Origin: Metallyticus violacea
Lineage: Eukaryota; Arthropoda; Insecta; Mantodea; Metallyticidae
Direction of reading: 5' to 3'
Length of the DNA: 64,000 nucleotides
Assembly (NCBI GenBank): GCA_030762175.1
Contig: CM060834.1
Location: forward strand, 62,663,501 to 62,727,500
Shown: positions 37,801 to 50,216 of the stretch, piece after piece
Layout of the letters: each line of letters starts with the position of its first letter
How positions within the stretch are numbered: the stretch's first letter is position 1
Notes under the pieces: generated by a model
Told to the model about the DNA's origin: nothing
The model's input: only the letters and a program-made list of their open reading frames with translations
The model's database searches: none
Translations under genes and position numbers: made by a program

Positions 37801-40800
37801 CGTTTTGTTGCGTTTCAAATGGAGATAAATATTTCTCCTTCTTTATTCTAGTTTGATAGTCTTAGAAAACCATAAAATGAAGAAAGATTCGCGAAAAGAA
37901 AACATTTATTTCGATGGTTGGAAACTTTTATATAATCACTTTTCTTCCGTTCTTATTAAGGATAAGTGTTTCTCTTTCATTTTTCTACTTTATAGCCTTA
38001 GAAAATCATATTATGCGGAAAGAATCTCGGAAAGAAAAAAATTTTTTTCGAAGTTTGGAAACTTCAAAAGAATCTAGTTTTGTTGCGTTTCAAATGGAGA
38101 TAACTATTTCTCCTTCATTATTCTAGTTTGATAGCCTTAGAAAACCATAAAATGAAGAAAGTTTCGCTAAAAGAGAACATTTTTTTCGACGGTAGAAAAT
38201 TCATTAGAATCACTTTTTTCAGTTCTAATTTGAAATAACTGGTTCTCTTTCATTTTTTTACTTTGATAGCCTTAGAAAAGCATACTATGCGGAAAGAATC
38301 TCGGAAAGAAAAATTATTTTTCTCCAAGTTTGGAAACTTCAAAAGATTCTGGGTTTGTTGCGTTTCAAATGGAGATAAATATTTCTCCTTCATTATTCTA
38401 GTTTGATAGCCTTAGAAAACCATAAAATGAAGAAAGTTTCGCAAAAAGAAAACATTTTTTTCGACGGTTGGAAATTTCATTAGAATCACTTTTTTCAGTT
38501 CTTATTTTAATTAACTGGTTCTCTTTTATTTTCCTTCTTTGATAGCCTTAGAGAAGCATATTATGCGGAAAGAATCTCGAAAAGAAAAAAAATTTTTTTC
38601 GAAGTTTGAAAACTTAAAACGAATCGCGTTTTGTTGCGTTTCAAATGGAGATAACTATTTCTCCTTCTTTATTGTAGTTTGATAGCCTTAGAAAACCATA
38701 AAATGAAGAAAGATTCGCAAAAAGAAAACATTTGTTTCGATGGTTGGAAACTTCATTAGAATCAATTTTTTTTCCGTTCTTATTTGAGATAACTGGTTCT
38801 CTTTCTTTTTTCCACTTTGATTGCCTTAGAAAAGCATATTATGCGGAAAGTATCTCGAAGAGAAAAAAATTTTTTTTCCAAGTTTGGAAACTTCAAAAGA
38901 ATTGCGGTTTGTTGCGTTTCATTTGGAGATAACTATTTCCCCTTTTTTATTCTGGTTTGATAGCCTTAGATAACCATAAAATGAAGAAAGATTCGCGAAA
39001 AGAAAACATTTATTTCGACGGTTGGAAACTTCATTAAAATCACTATTTTTCCGTTCTTATTTGAGATAACTGGTTCTCTTTCATTTTCCTTCTTTGATAG
39101 CCTTAGAAAAGCATATTATGCGAAAAGAATCTGGGAAAGAAAAAAATTTTTTTTCGAAGTTTGGAAACTTCAAAAGATTTGCGTTTTGTTGCGTTTCAAA
39201 TGGAGATAACTATTTCTCCTTCATTATTCTAATTTGATAGCCTTAGAAAACCAAAAATGAAGCAAGTTTCGCGAAAAGAAAACAATTATTTCGATGGTTG
39301 GAAACTCCATTAGAATCACTTTTTTTCCGTTCTTATTTGAGATAACTGGTTCTCTTTCATTTTCCTTCTTTGATAGCCTTAGAAAAGCATATTATGCGGA
39401 AAGAATCTCGAAAAGAAAAATTTTTTTTTCGAAGTTTAAAAACTTCAAAAGGAACCCGTTTTGTGGCGTTTCAAATGGAGATAACTATTTCTCCTTCTTT
39501 ATTCTGGTTTGATAGCCTTAGAAAACCATAAAATGAAGAAAGATTCGGGAAAAGAAAACATTTCGATGGCTGGAAACTTCATTAGAATCACTTTTTTCCG
39601 TTCTTATTTGAGATAACTGGTTCTTTTTCATTTTTCATCTTTGATAGCCTTAGAAAAACATATGCGGAAAGAATCTCGAAAGGAAATTTTTTTTTTTCGA
39701 AGTTTGGAAACTTCAAAAGAATCGCGTTTTGTTGCGTTTCAAATGGAGATAACTATTTCTCCTTCATTATTCTAGTTTGATAGCCTTAGAAAACTATAAA
39801 ATGAAGGAAGTTTCGCGAAAAGAAAACCTTTTTTTCGACGGTTGGATACTTCATTAGAATCACTTTTTTCCGTTCTTATTTGGGATAACTGGTTCTCTTT
39901 CATTTTCCTTCTTTGATAGCCTTAGAAAAGCGTATTATGCGGAAAGAATCTTGGAAAGAAAAAAAATTTTTTTTGAAATTTGGACACTTCAAACGAATCG
40001 CGTTTTGTTGCGTTTCAAATGGAGATAACTATTTCTCCTTCATTATTCTAGTTTGATAGCCTTAGAAAACCATAAAATGAAGAAAGATTCGCGGAAAGAA
40101 AACATTTATTTCCATGGTTGGAAACTTCATTATAATCAATTTTTTTCCGTTCTTATTTCAGATAACTGGTTCTCTTTCATTTTTCTACTTTAATAGCTTT
40201 AGAAAAGCACATTCTGCGCAAAGAATCTCGAAAAGAAAAAACATTTTTTTTCGTAGTTCGGTAACTTCAAAGGAATCCCGTTTTTTGCGTTTCAAATGGA
40301 GATAACTATTTCTCCATCATTATTCTAGTTTGATAGCCTTAGAAAACCATAAAATGAAGAAAGATTCGCGAAAAGAAAATCATTATTTCGATGGTTGGAA
40401 ACTTCATTAGAATCATTTTTTTCCGTTCATATTTGAGATAACTGGTTCTCTTTCCTTTTTCCACTTTGATAGCCTTAGAAAAGCATATATGCTGAAATTA
40501 TCTCCGAAAGAAAATAATTTTTTTCGAAGTTCGGAATCTTCAAAAGAATAGCGTTTTGTTGCGTTTCAAATGGAGATAACTATTTCTCCTTCATTTTTCT
40601 AGTTTGATAGCCTTAGAAAACCATAAAATGAAGAAAGTTTCTCGAAAAGAAAACATTTATTTCGACGGTTGGAAACTTCATTAGAATCACTTTTTTCCGT
40701 TTTTATTTGAGATAACCGGTTCTCTTTCATTTTTCTACTTTGATAGCCTTAGAAAAGCATATTATGCGGAAAGATTCTCGATAAAAAAATTTTTTTTTCG

Positions 40801-43800
40801 AAGTTTGGAAACTTCAAAAGAATCGCGTTTTGTTGCGTTTAAATGGAGATAACTATTTCTCCTTCATTATTCTAGTTTGATAGCCTTAGAAAACCATAAA
40901 ATGAAGAAAGATTCGCAAAAAGAAAAGATTTATTTCGATGGTTGGAAACTTCATTAAAATGACTTTTTTTCCGTTCTTATTTGAGAAAACTAGTTCTCTT
41001 TCCTTTTACCACTTTGAAAGCCTTAGAAAAGCATATTCTGCGCAAAGATTCTCGAAAAGAAAAAAATTTTTTTCGAAGTTTCGATACTTCAAAGGAATCC
41101 CGTTTTGTTGCGTTTCAAATGGAGATTACTATTTCTCCTTCATTATTCTAGTTTGATAGCCTTAGAAAACCATAAAATGAAGAAAGTTTCGCGAAATGAA
41201 AACATTTATTTCGATGGTTGGAAACTTCATTAGAATCACTTTTTTTCCCGTTCTTATTTGAGTTAACTGGTTCTCTTTCAATTTTCCACTTTGATAGCCT
41301 TAGAAAAGCAGATTATGCTGAAAGAATCTCGAAGAGAAAAAAAAAATTTTTTTCCAAGTTTGGAAAATTATAAAGAAATGCGTTTTGTTGAGTTTAATGG
41401 AGATAACTATTTCTCCTTCCTTATTCTAGTTTGAAAGCTTAGAAAACCATAAAATGAAGAAAGATTCGCGGAAAGAAAACATTTATTTCCATAGTTGGAA
41501 ACTTCATTATAATCACTTTTTTTCCGTTCTTATTTACGATAACCGGTTCTCTTTCATTTTTCTACTTTGATAGCCTTAGAAAAGCATATCATGCGGAAAG
41601 ATTCTCGAAAAAAAATTTTTTTTTCGATGTTTGGAAACTTCAAAAGAATCGCGTTTTGTTGCGTTTAAATGGAGATAACTATTTCTCCTTCATTATTCTA
41701 GTTTGATAGCCTTAGAAAACCATAAAATGAAGAAAGATTCGCAAAAAGAAAAAAGATTTATTTCGATGGTTGGAAACTTCATTAAAATGACTTTTTTTCC
41801 GTTCTTATTTGAGATAACTAGTTCTCTTTCCTTTTACCACTTTGAAAGCATTAGAAAAGCATATTCTGCGCAAAGAATCTCGAAAAGAAAAAAAAATTTC
41901 GAAGTTTGGATACTTCAAAGGAATCCCGTTTTGTTGCGTTTCAAATGGAGATTACTATTTCTCCTTCATTATTCTAGTTTGATAGCCTTAGAAAACCATA
42001 AAATGAAGAAATTTTCGCGAAAAGAAAACATTTATTTCGATGGTTGGAAACTTCATTAGAATCACCTTTTTTTCCGTTCGTATTTGAGATAACTGGTTCT
42101 CTTTCAATTTTCCACTTTGATAGCCTTAGAAAAGCATATTATGCTGAAAGAATCTCGAGAAGAAAATTTTTTTTTTTCGAAGTTTGGAAACTTCAAAGAA
42201 TCGCGTTTTATTGCGTTTCAAATGGAGATAACTATTTTTCCTTCATTATTCTAGTTTGATAGCCTTAGAAAACCATAAAATGAAGAAAGATTCGCAAAAA
42301 GAAAACATTTATTTCGATGGTTGGAAACTTCATTAGAATCACTTTTTTTCCGTTCTTATTTGAGATAACTGTTTCTCTTTCCTTTTTCCACTTTGATAGC
42401 CTTAGAAAAGCATATTATGCGGAAAGAATCTCGAAAAGAAAAAATTTTTTTTGAAGTTAGGAAACTTGAAAAGAATCGCGTTTTGTTACGTTTCAAGTGG
42501 AGATAACTATTTCTCCTTGATTATTCTAGTTTGATAGCCTTAGTAATCCATAAAATGAAGAAAGATTCGCGAAAAGAAAGCATTTATTTCGATGGTTGGA
42601 AACTTCATTAGAATCTAATTTTTCCGTTTTTATTTGAGATAACTGGTTCTCTTTCATTATTCTACTTTGATAGCTTTAGTAAACCATATTCTGCGCTAAG
42701 ATTCTCGATAAGAAAAATTTTTTTTTTCGAAGTTTGGTAACTTCAAAAGAATCGCGTTTTGTTGCGTATCAAATGGAGATAACTATTTCTCCTTCATTAT
42801 TCTAGTTTGATAGCCTTAGAAAACCATAAAATGAAGAAAGATTCGCGGAAAGAAAACATTTAGTTCCATAGTTGGAAACTTCATTATAATCACTTTTTTT
42901 CCGTTCTTATTTGAGATAACCGGTTCTCTTTCATTTTTCTACTTTGATAGCCTTAGAAAAGCATATTATGCGGAAAGATTCTCGAAAAAAAATTTTTTTT
43001 TCGATGTTTGGAAACTTCAAAATAATCGCGTTTTGTTGCGTTTAAATGGAGATGACTATTTCTCCTTCATTATTCTAGTTTGATAGCCTTAGAAAACCAT
43101 AAAATGAAGAAAGATTCGCAAAAAGAAAAAAGATTTATTTCGATGGTTGGAAACTTCATTAAAATGACTTTTTTTCCGTTCTTATTTGAGATAACTGGTT
43201 CTCTTTCATTTTTCCAATTCGATAGCTTTGGAAAAGCTTATTATGCGGAAAGAATCTCCGAAAGAAAAAAAATCTTTTCGAAGTTTGGAATCTTCACAAG
43301 AATCGCGTTTTGTTGCGTTTCAAATGGAGATAACTATTTCTCCTATTTTATTCTAGTTTGATAGCCTTAGAAAACCATAAAATGAAGAAAATTTCGCGAA
43401 AAGAAAAGACTTATTTCAGTTGTTGGAAACTTCATTAGAATCACTTTTTTTCCGTTCTTATATGAGATAACTGGTTATCTTTCATTTTTCTTCTTTGATA
43501 GCCTTAGAAAAGCATATTATGCCGAAAGAATCTCGAAAAGAAAAAAAATTTTTTGCAGTTAGGAAACTTCAAAAGAATCGCGTTTTGTTATGTTTCAAGT
43601 GGAGATAACTATTTCTCCTTCATTATTCTAGTTTGATAGCCTTAGTAATCCATAAAATTAGAAAGATTCGCGAAAAGAAAACATTTATCTCGATGTTTGG
43701 AAACATCATTATAATCACTTTTTTTCCGTTCTTATTTTAGATAACTGTTTCTCTTTCATTTTTCCACTTTGATAGCCTTAGAAAAGCATATTATGCAGAA

Positions 43801-44460
43801 AGAATCTCGAAAAGAAAAATTTTTTTTTTCGAAGTTTGGAAACTTCAAAGAATCGCGTTTTGTTGCGTTTCAAATGGAGATAACTATTTTTCCTTTATTA
43901 TTCTAGTTTGATAGCCTTAGAAAACCATAAAATGAAGAATGATTTGCGAAAAGAAAACATTTATTTTCATGGTTGGTAACTTCATTAGAATTACTTTTTT
44001 TCCGTTCTTATATGAGATAACTGGTTATCTTTCATTTTTCTTCTTTGATGGCCTTAGAAAAGCATATTATGCGGAAATAATCTCGAAAAGAAATTTTTTT
44101 TTTTTCGAAGTTTGGAAACTTCAAAAGAATCGCGTTTTATTGCGTTTCAAATGGAGATAACTATTTCTCCTTCATAATTCTAGTTTGATAACCTTAGAAA
44201 ACCATAAAATGAAGAAAGTTTCGCGAAAAGAAAACATTTATTTCAATGTTTGGAAGCTTCATTAGAATCACCTTTTTCCGTTCTTATATGAGATAACTGG
44301 TTATCTTTCTATTTTCTTCTTTGATAGCGTAAGAAAAGCATATTATGCGGAAAGAATCTCGAAAAGAAAAAAAATTTCTGTTGTAGTTTCGAAACATATA
44401 TAGAATCGCGTTTTGTTGAGTTTGATGGAGATAACTATTTCTCCTTCATTATTCTAGTTT

Positions 44461-44699
44461 GATAGCCTTAGAAAACCATAAAATGAAGAAAGATTCGCGA
44501 AAAGAAAACAGTTATTTCGATGGTTGGAAACTTCATTAGAATCACTTTTTTTCGGTTCTTATTTTAGATAACTGGTTCTCTTTCCTTTTTCCACTTGGAT
44601 AGACTTAGAAAAGCATATTATGCGGAAAGAATCTCCGAAAGAAATCGCGTTTTGTTGAGTTTGATGGAGATAACTATTTCTCCTTCATTATTCTAGTTT
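44461..44699 (+). repeat. Short 239-bp dimer in P2 (copy 5)
   Basis: This is the exact positional counterpart of the P1 short dimer at a shift of 14,571 bp, with the same P-type boundary sequence. Confidence 0.92.
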
Positions 44700-45661
44700 G
44701 ATAGCCTTAGAAGACCATAAAATGAAGAAAGATTCGCAAAAAGAAAACAGTTATTTCGATGGTTGGAAACTTCATTAGAATCACTTTTTTTCCGTTCTTC
44801 TTTGAGATAACTGGTTCTCTTTCATTCTTCTACTTTGATAGCTTTAGAAAAGCATATTCTGCGCAAAGAATCTCGAAATGAAAAAAAAATTTTTTCGTAG
44901 TTTGGTAACTTCAAAAGAATCGCGGTTTGTTGCGTTTCAAATGGAGATAACTATTTCTCCTTCATTATTATAGTTTGATCGCCTCAGAAAACCATAAAAT
45001 CAAGAAAGGTTCGCGAAAAGAAAGCATTTATTTCGATGGTTGGAAACTTCATTAGAATCACTTTTTTTCCGTTCTTATTTGAGATAACTGGTTCTCTTTC
45101 ATTTCTCTACTTTGATAACCTTATAAAAGCATATTATGCGGAAAGAATCTCGAAAAAAAAATGTTTTTTTTCGAAGTTTGGAAACTTCAAAAGAATCGCG
45201 TTTTTTTTGCGTTTCAAATGGGGTAAACCATTTCTCCTTCATTATTCTAATTTGATAGCCTTAGAAAACCATAAAATGAACAAAGATTTGCGAAAAGAAA
45301 AGATTTATTTCGATTGTTGGAAACTTCATTAGAATGACTTTTTTTCCGTTCTTATTTGAGATAACTGGTTCTCTTTCATTTTTCCACTTTGGTAGCCTTA
45401 GAAAAGCATATTATGCGCAAAGAATCTCGGAAAGAAATTTTTTTTTTTTCGAATTTTGGAAACTTCAAAGGAATCGCGTTTTGTTGCGTTTCAAATGGAG
45501 ATAACTATTTCTCCTTCATTATTCTAGTTTGATAGCTTTAGAAACCCATAAACTGAAGAAATATTCGCGAAGAGAAAACATTTATTTCGATGGTTGGAAA
45601 CTTCATTAGAATCACTTTTTTTCCGTTCTTCTTTGAGATAACTGGTTCTCTTTCATTTTTC

Positions 45662-46491
45662 TCTTTTGATAGCTTTAGAAAAGCATATTCTGCGCAAAGA
45701 ATCTCGAAAAGAAAAAAAAATTTTTTCGTAGTTTGGTAACTTCAAAAGAATCGCGGTTTGTTGCGTTTCAAATGGAGATAACTATTTCTCCTTCATTATT
45801 ATAGTTTGATCGCCTCAGAAATCCACAAAATCAAGAAAGGTTCGCGAAAAGAAAGCATTTATTTCGATGGTTGGAAACTTCATTAGAATCACTTTTTTTC
45901 CGTTCTTATTTGAGATAACTGGTTCTCTTTCATTTCTCTACTTTGATAGCCTTATAAAAGCATATTATGCGGAAAGAATCTCGAAAAGAAAATGTTTTTT
46001 TTCGAAGTTTGGAAACTTCAAAAGAATCGCGTTTTTTTGCGTTTCAAATGGGGTAAACCATTTCTCCTTCATTATTCTAATTTGATAGCCTTAGAAAACC
46101 ATAAAATGAACAAAGATTTGCGAAAAGAAAAGATTTATTTCGATTGTTTGAAACTTTATTAGAATGACTTATTTTCCGTTCTTATTTGAGATAACTGGTT
46201 CTCTTTCATTTTTCCACTTTGGTAGCCTTAGAAAAGCATATTATGCGGAAAGAATCTCGGAAAGAAATTTTTTTTTTTTCGAATTTTGGAAACTTCAAAA
46301 GAATCGCGTTTTGTTGCGTTTCAAATGGAGATAACTATTTCTCCTTCATTATTCTAGTTTGATAGCTTTAGAAACCCATAAACTGAAGAAATATTCGCGA
46401 AGAGAAAACATTTATTTCGATGGTTGGAAACTTCATTAGAATCACTTTTTTTCCGTTCTTCTTTGAGATAACTGGTTCTCTTTCATTTTTC
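45662..46491 (+). repeat. Extra three-dimer block (830 bp) present in P2 but not P1
   Basis: P1 position 31,090 aligns with 45,661 and P1 31,091 aligns with 46,492, so 830 bp are extra in P2. Inside, the markers are of flank type: TTTCTCTTTTGATAGC, GAAATCCACAAAATC, GATAGCCTTATAAAAG and a seven-T run before GCG, as at about 5,310-5,690 and 61,330-61,700. The adjacent P-type dimer (45,036 in P2, 30,465 in P1) instead has GATAACCTTATAAAAG, an eight-T run and, upstream, GAAAACCATAAAATC. By about 46,145 the sequence is P1-type again (TGTTTGAAACTTTATTAG). Confidence 0.88.
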
Positions 46492-49400
46492 CACTTTGAT
46501 AGCTTTAGAAAAGCATATTCTGCGCAAAGAATCTCGAAAAGAAAAAAAAAATTTTTCGTAGTTTGGTAACTTCAAAGGAATCCCGTTTTGTTGCGTTTCA
46601 AATGGAGATAACAATTTTCCTTCAATATTCTAGTTGATAGCTTTAGAAAACCATAAAATGAAGAAAGATTCGCAAAAAGAAAACATTTGTTTCGATGGTT
46701 GGAAACTTCATTAGAATCAATTTTTTTCCGTTCTTATTTGAGATAACTGGTTCTCTTTCATTTTTCCACTTTGATTGCCTTAGAAAAGCATATTATGCGG
46801 AAAGTATCTCGAAGAGAAAAAATTTTTTTTTCCAAGTTTGGAAACTTCAAAAGAATCGCGGTTTGTTGCGTTTCAAATGGAGATAACTATTTCCCCTTTT
46901 TTATTCTGGTTTGATAGCCTTAGATAACCATAAAATGAAGAAAGATTCGCGAAAAGAAAACATTTATTTCGACGGTTGGAAACTTCATTAAAATCACTAT
47001 TTTTCCGTTCTTATTTGAGATAACTGGTTCTCTTTCATTTTCCTTCTTTGATAGCCTTAGAGAAGCATATTATGCGGAAAGAATCTCGAAAAGAAAAAAT
47101 ATTTTTTTCGAAGTTTGTAAACTTCAAAGGGATCGCGTTTTGTTGCGTTTGAAATGGAGATAACTATTTCTCCTTTATTCTAGTTTGATAGCCTTAGAAA
47201 ACCATAAAATGAAGAAAGTTTCGCAAAAAGAAAACATTTTTTTCGACGGTTGGAAACTTCATTAGAATCAATTTTTTCCGTTCTTATTTGAGATAACTGG
47301 TTCTCTTTCATTTTCCTTCTTTGATAGCCTTAGAAAAGCATATTATGCGAAAAGAATCTGGGAAAGAAAAAAATTTTTTTTCGAAGTTTGGAAACTTCAA
47401 AAGATTTGCGTTTTGTTGCGTTTCAAATGGAGATAACTATTTCTCCTTCATTATTTTAATTTGATAGCCTTAGAAAACCAAAATTGAAGCAAGTTTCGCG
47501 AAAAGAAAACAATTATTTCGATGGTTGGAAACTCCATTAGAATCACTTTTTTTCCGTTCTTATTTGAGATAACTGGTTCTCTTTCATTTTCCTTCTTTGA
47601 TATCCTTAGAAAAGCATATTATGCGTTAAGAATCTCGAAAAGAAAATTTTTTTTTTCGAAGTTTAAAAACTTCAAAAGGAACCCGTTTTGTGGCGTTTCA
47701 AATGGAGATAACTATTTCTCCTTCTTTATTCTGGTTTGATAGCCTTAGAAAACCATAAAATGAAGAAAGATTCGGGAAAAGAAAACATTTCGATGGTTGG
47801 AAACTTCATTAGAATCACTTTTTTCCGTTCTTATTTGAGATAACTGGTTCTCTTTCATTTTCCTTCTTTGATAGCCTTAGAAAAGCGTATTATGCGGAAA
47901 GAATCTTGGAAAGAAAAAAAATTTTTTTTGAAATTTGGACACTTCAAACGAATCGCGTTTTGTTGCGTTTCAAATGGAGATAACTATTTCTCCTTCATTA
48001 TTCTTGTTTGATAGCCTTAGAAAACAATAAAATGAAGAAAGTTTCGCGAAAAGAAAACATTTATTTCGATGGTTGGAAACTCCATTAGAATCACTTTTTT
48101 TGTTGTTATTTGAGATAACTGGTTCTCTTTCATTTTGCTTCTTTGATAGCCTTAGAAAAGCATATTATGCGGAAAGAATCTCGAAAAGAAAAAATTTTTT
48201 TTTCGAAGTTTAAAAACTTCAAAAGAATCGCGTTTTGTTGCGATTCAAATGGAGATAACTATTTCTCCTTCTTTATTCTGGTTTTATAGCCTTAGAAAAC
48301 CATAAAATGAAGAAAGATTCGCAAAAAGAAAACATTTATTTCGACGGTTGGAAACTCCATTAGAATCACTTTTTTTTCCGTTCTTATTTGAGATAACTGG
48401 TTCTCTTTCATTTTCCTTCTTTGATAGCCTTAGAGAAGCATGTTATGCGGAAAGAATCTCGAAAAGAAAAAAATTTTTTTTCGAAGTTTGGAAACTTCAA
48501 AAGAATGGCGTTTTGTTGCGTTTCAAATGGAGATAACTATTTCTCCTTCTTTATTCTAATTTGATAGCCTTAGAAAACCAAAAATGAAGAAAGTTTCGCG
48601 AAAAGAAAACAATTATTTCGATGGATGGAAACTCCATTAGAATCACTTTTTTTCCGTTCTTATTTGAGATAACTGGTTCTCTTTCATTTTCCTTCTTTGA
48701 TAGCCTTAGAAATGCATATTATGCGGAAAAAATCTCGAAAAGAAAATTTTTTTTTTCGAAGTTTAAAAACTTCAAAAGAATCGCGTTTTGTTGCGTTTCA
48801 AATGGAGATAACTATTTCTCCTTCTTTTTCTGGTTTGATAGCCTTAGAAAACCATAATATGAAGAAAGATTCGCGAAAAGAAAACATTTATTTCGATGGT
48901 TGGAAACTTAATTAGAATCACTTTTTTCCGTTCTTATTTGAGATAACTGGTTTTCTTTCATTTTTCTACTTTGATAGCCTTAGAAAAGCATATTATGCGG
49001 AAAGAATCTCGGAAAGAAAAACTTTTTTTTTCGAAGTCTGGAAACTTCAAAAGATTCGCGTTTTGTTGCGTTTCAAATGGAGATAACTATTTCTCCTTCA
49101 TTAATCTAGTTTGATAGCCTTAGAAAACCATAAAATGAGGAAAGTTTCGCGAAAAGAAAACATTTATTTCGATGGTTGGAAACTTCATTAGAATCACGTT
49201 TTTTGTGTTCTTATTTGAGATAACTGGTTCTCTTTCATTTTCCTTCTTTGATAGCCTTAGAAAAACATATTATGCGGAAAGAATCTCGAAAAGAAACAAT
49301 TTTTTTTCGAAGTTTGAATACTTAAAAAGAATCGCGTTTTGTTGGGTTTCAAATGGAGATAAATATTTCTCCTTCTTTATTCTAGTTTGATAGTCTTAGA

Positions 49401-50216
49401 AAACCATAAAATGAAGAAAGATTCGCGAAAAGAAAACATTTATTTCGATGGTTGGAAACTTTTATATAATCACTTTTCTTCCGTTCTTATTAAGGATAAG
49501 TGTTTCTCTTTAATTTTTCTACTTTTATAGCCTTAGAAAAGCATATTATGCGGAAAGAATCTCGGAAAGAAAAAAAATTTTTTCGAAGTTTGGAAACTTC
49601 GAAAGAATCTAGTTTTGTTGCGTTTCAAATGGAGATAACTATTTCTCCTTCATTATTCTAGTTTGATAGCCTTAGAAAACCATAAAATGAAGAAAGTTTC
49701 GCTAAAAGAAAACATTTTTTTCGACGGTAGAAAATTCATTAGAATCACTTTTTTCAGTTCTAATTTGAGATAACTGGATCTCTTTCATTTTCCTTCTTTG
49801 ATAGCATTAGAAAAGCAAATTATGCGGAAAGAATCTCGGAAAGAAAAAAAATTTTTTTTGAAGTTTGGAAACTTCAAAAGAATCGCGTTTTGTTGCGTTT
49901 CAAATGGAGATAACTATTTGTCCTTCATTGTTCTAGTTTGATAGCCTTAAAAAACCATAAAATGAAGAAAGTTTCGCGAAAAGAACACATTTATTTCGAC
50001 GGTTGGAAACTTCATTGGAATCACTTTTTTCCGTACTTATTTGGGATAACTGGTTCTCTTTCATTTTTCCTCTTTGATAGCTTTAGAAAAGCATTTTCTG
50101 CGCAAAGAATCTCGAAAAGAAAAAAAATTTTTTTTCGTAGTTCGGTAACTTCAAAGGAATCCCGTTTTGTTGCGTTTCAAATGGAGATAACTATTTTTCC
50201 TTCATTTTTCAAGTTA

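Larger units (their letters stand above)
34818..50216 (+). repeat. Higher-order repeat unit P2 (15,399 bp, with extra 830-bp block)
   Basis: This is the second copy of the giant unit. It is collinear with P1 up to about 45.3 kb at a shift of 14,571 bp. After the extra block at 45,662-46,491 it is collinear again at a shift of about 15,401 bp. P2 shares some diagnostic changes with P3 and not P1, for example TTTCATTTGGAG near 38,919 and 54,318. It shares others with P1 and not P3, for example GCAGATTATGCTG near 41,309 and 26,729. It therefore looks mosaic in its affinities, as expected if exchange and conversion continued after duplication. Confidence 0.93.
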
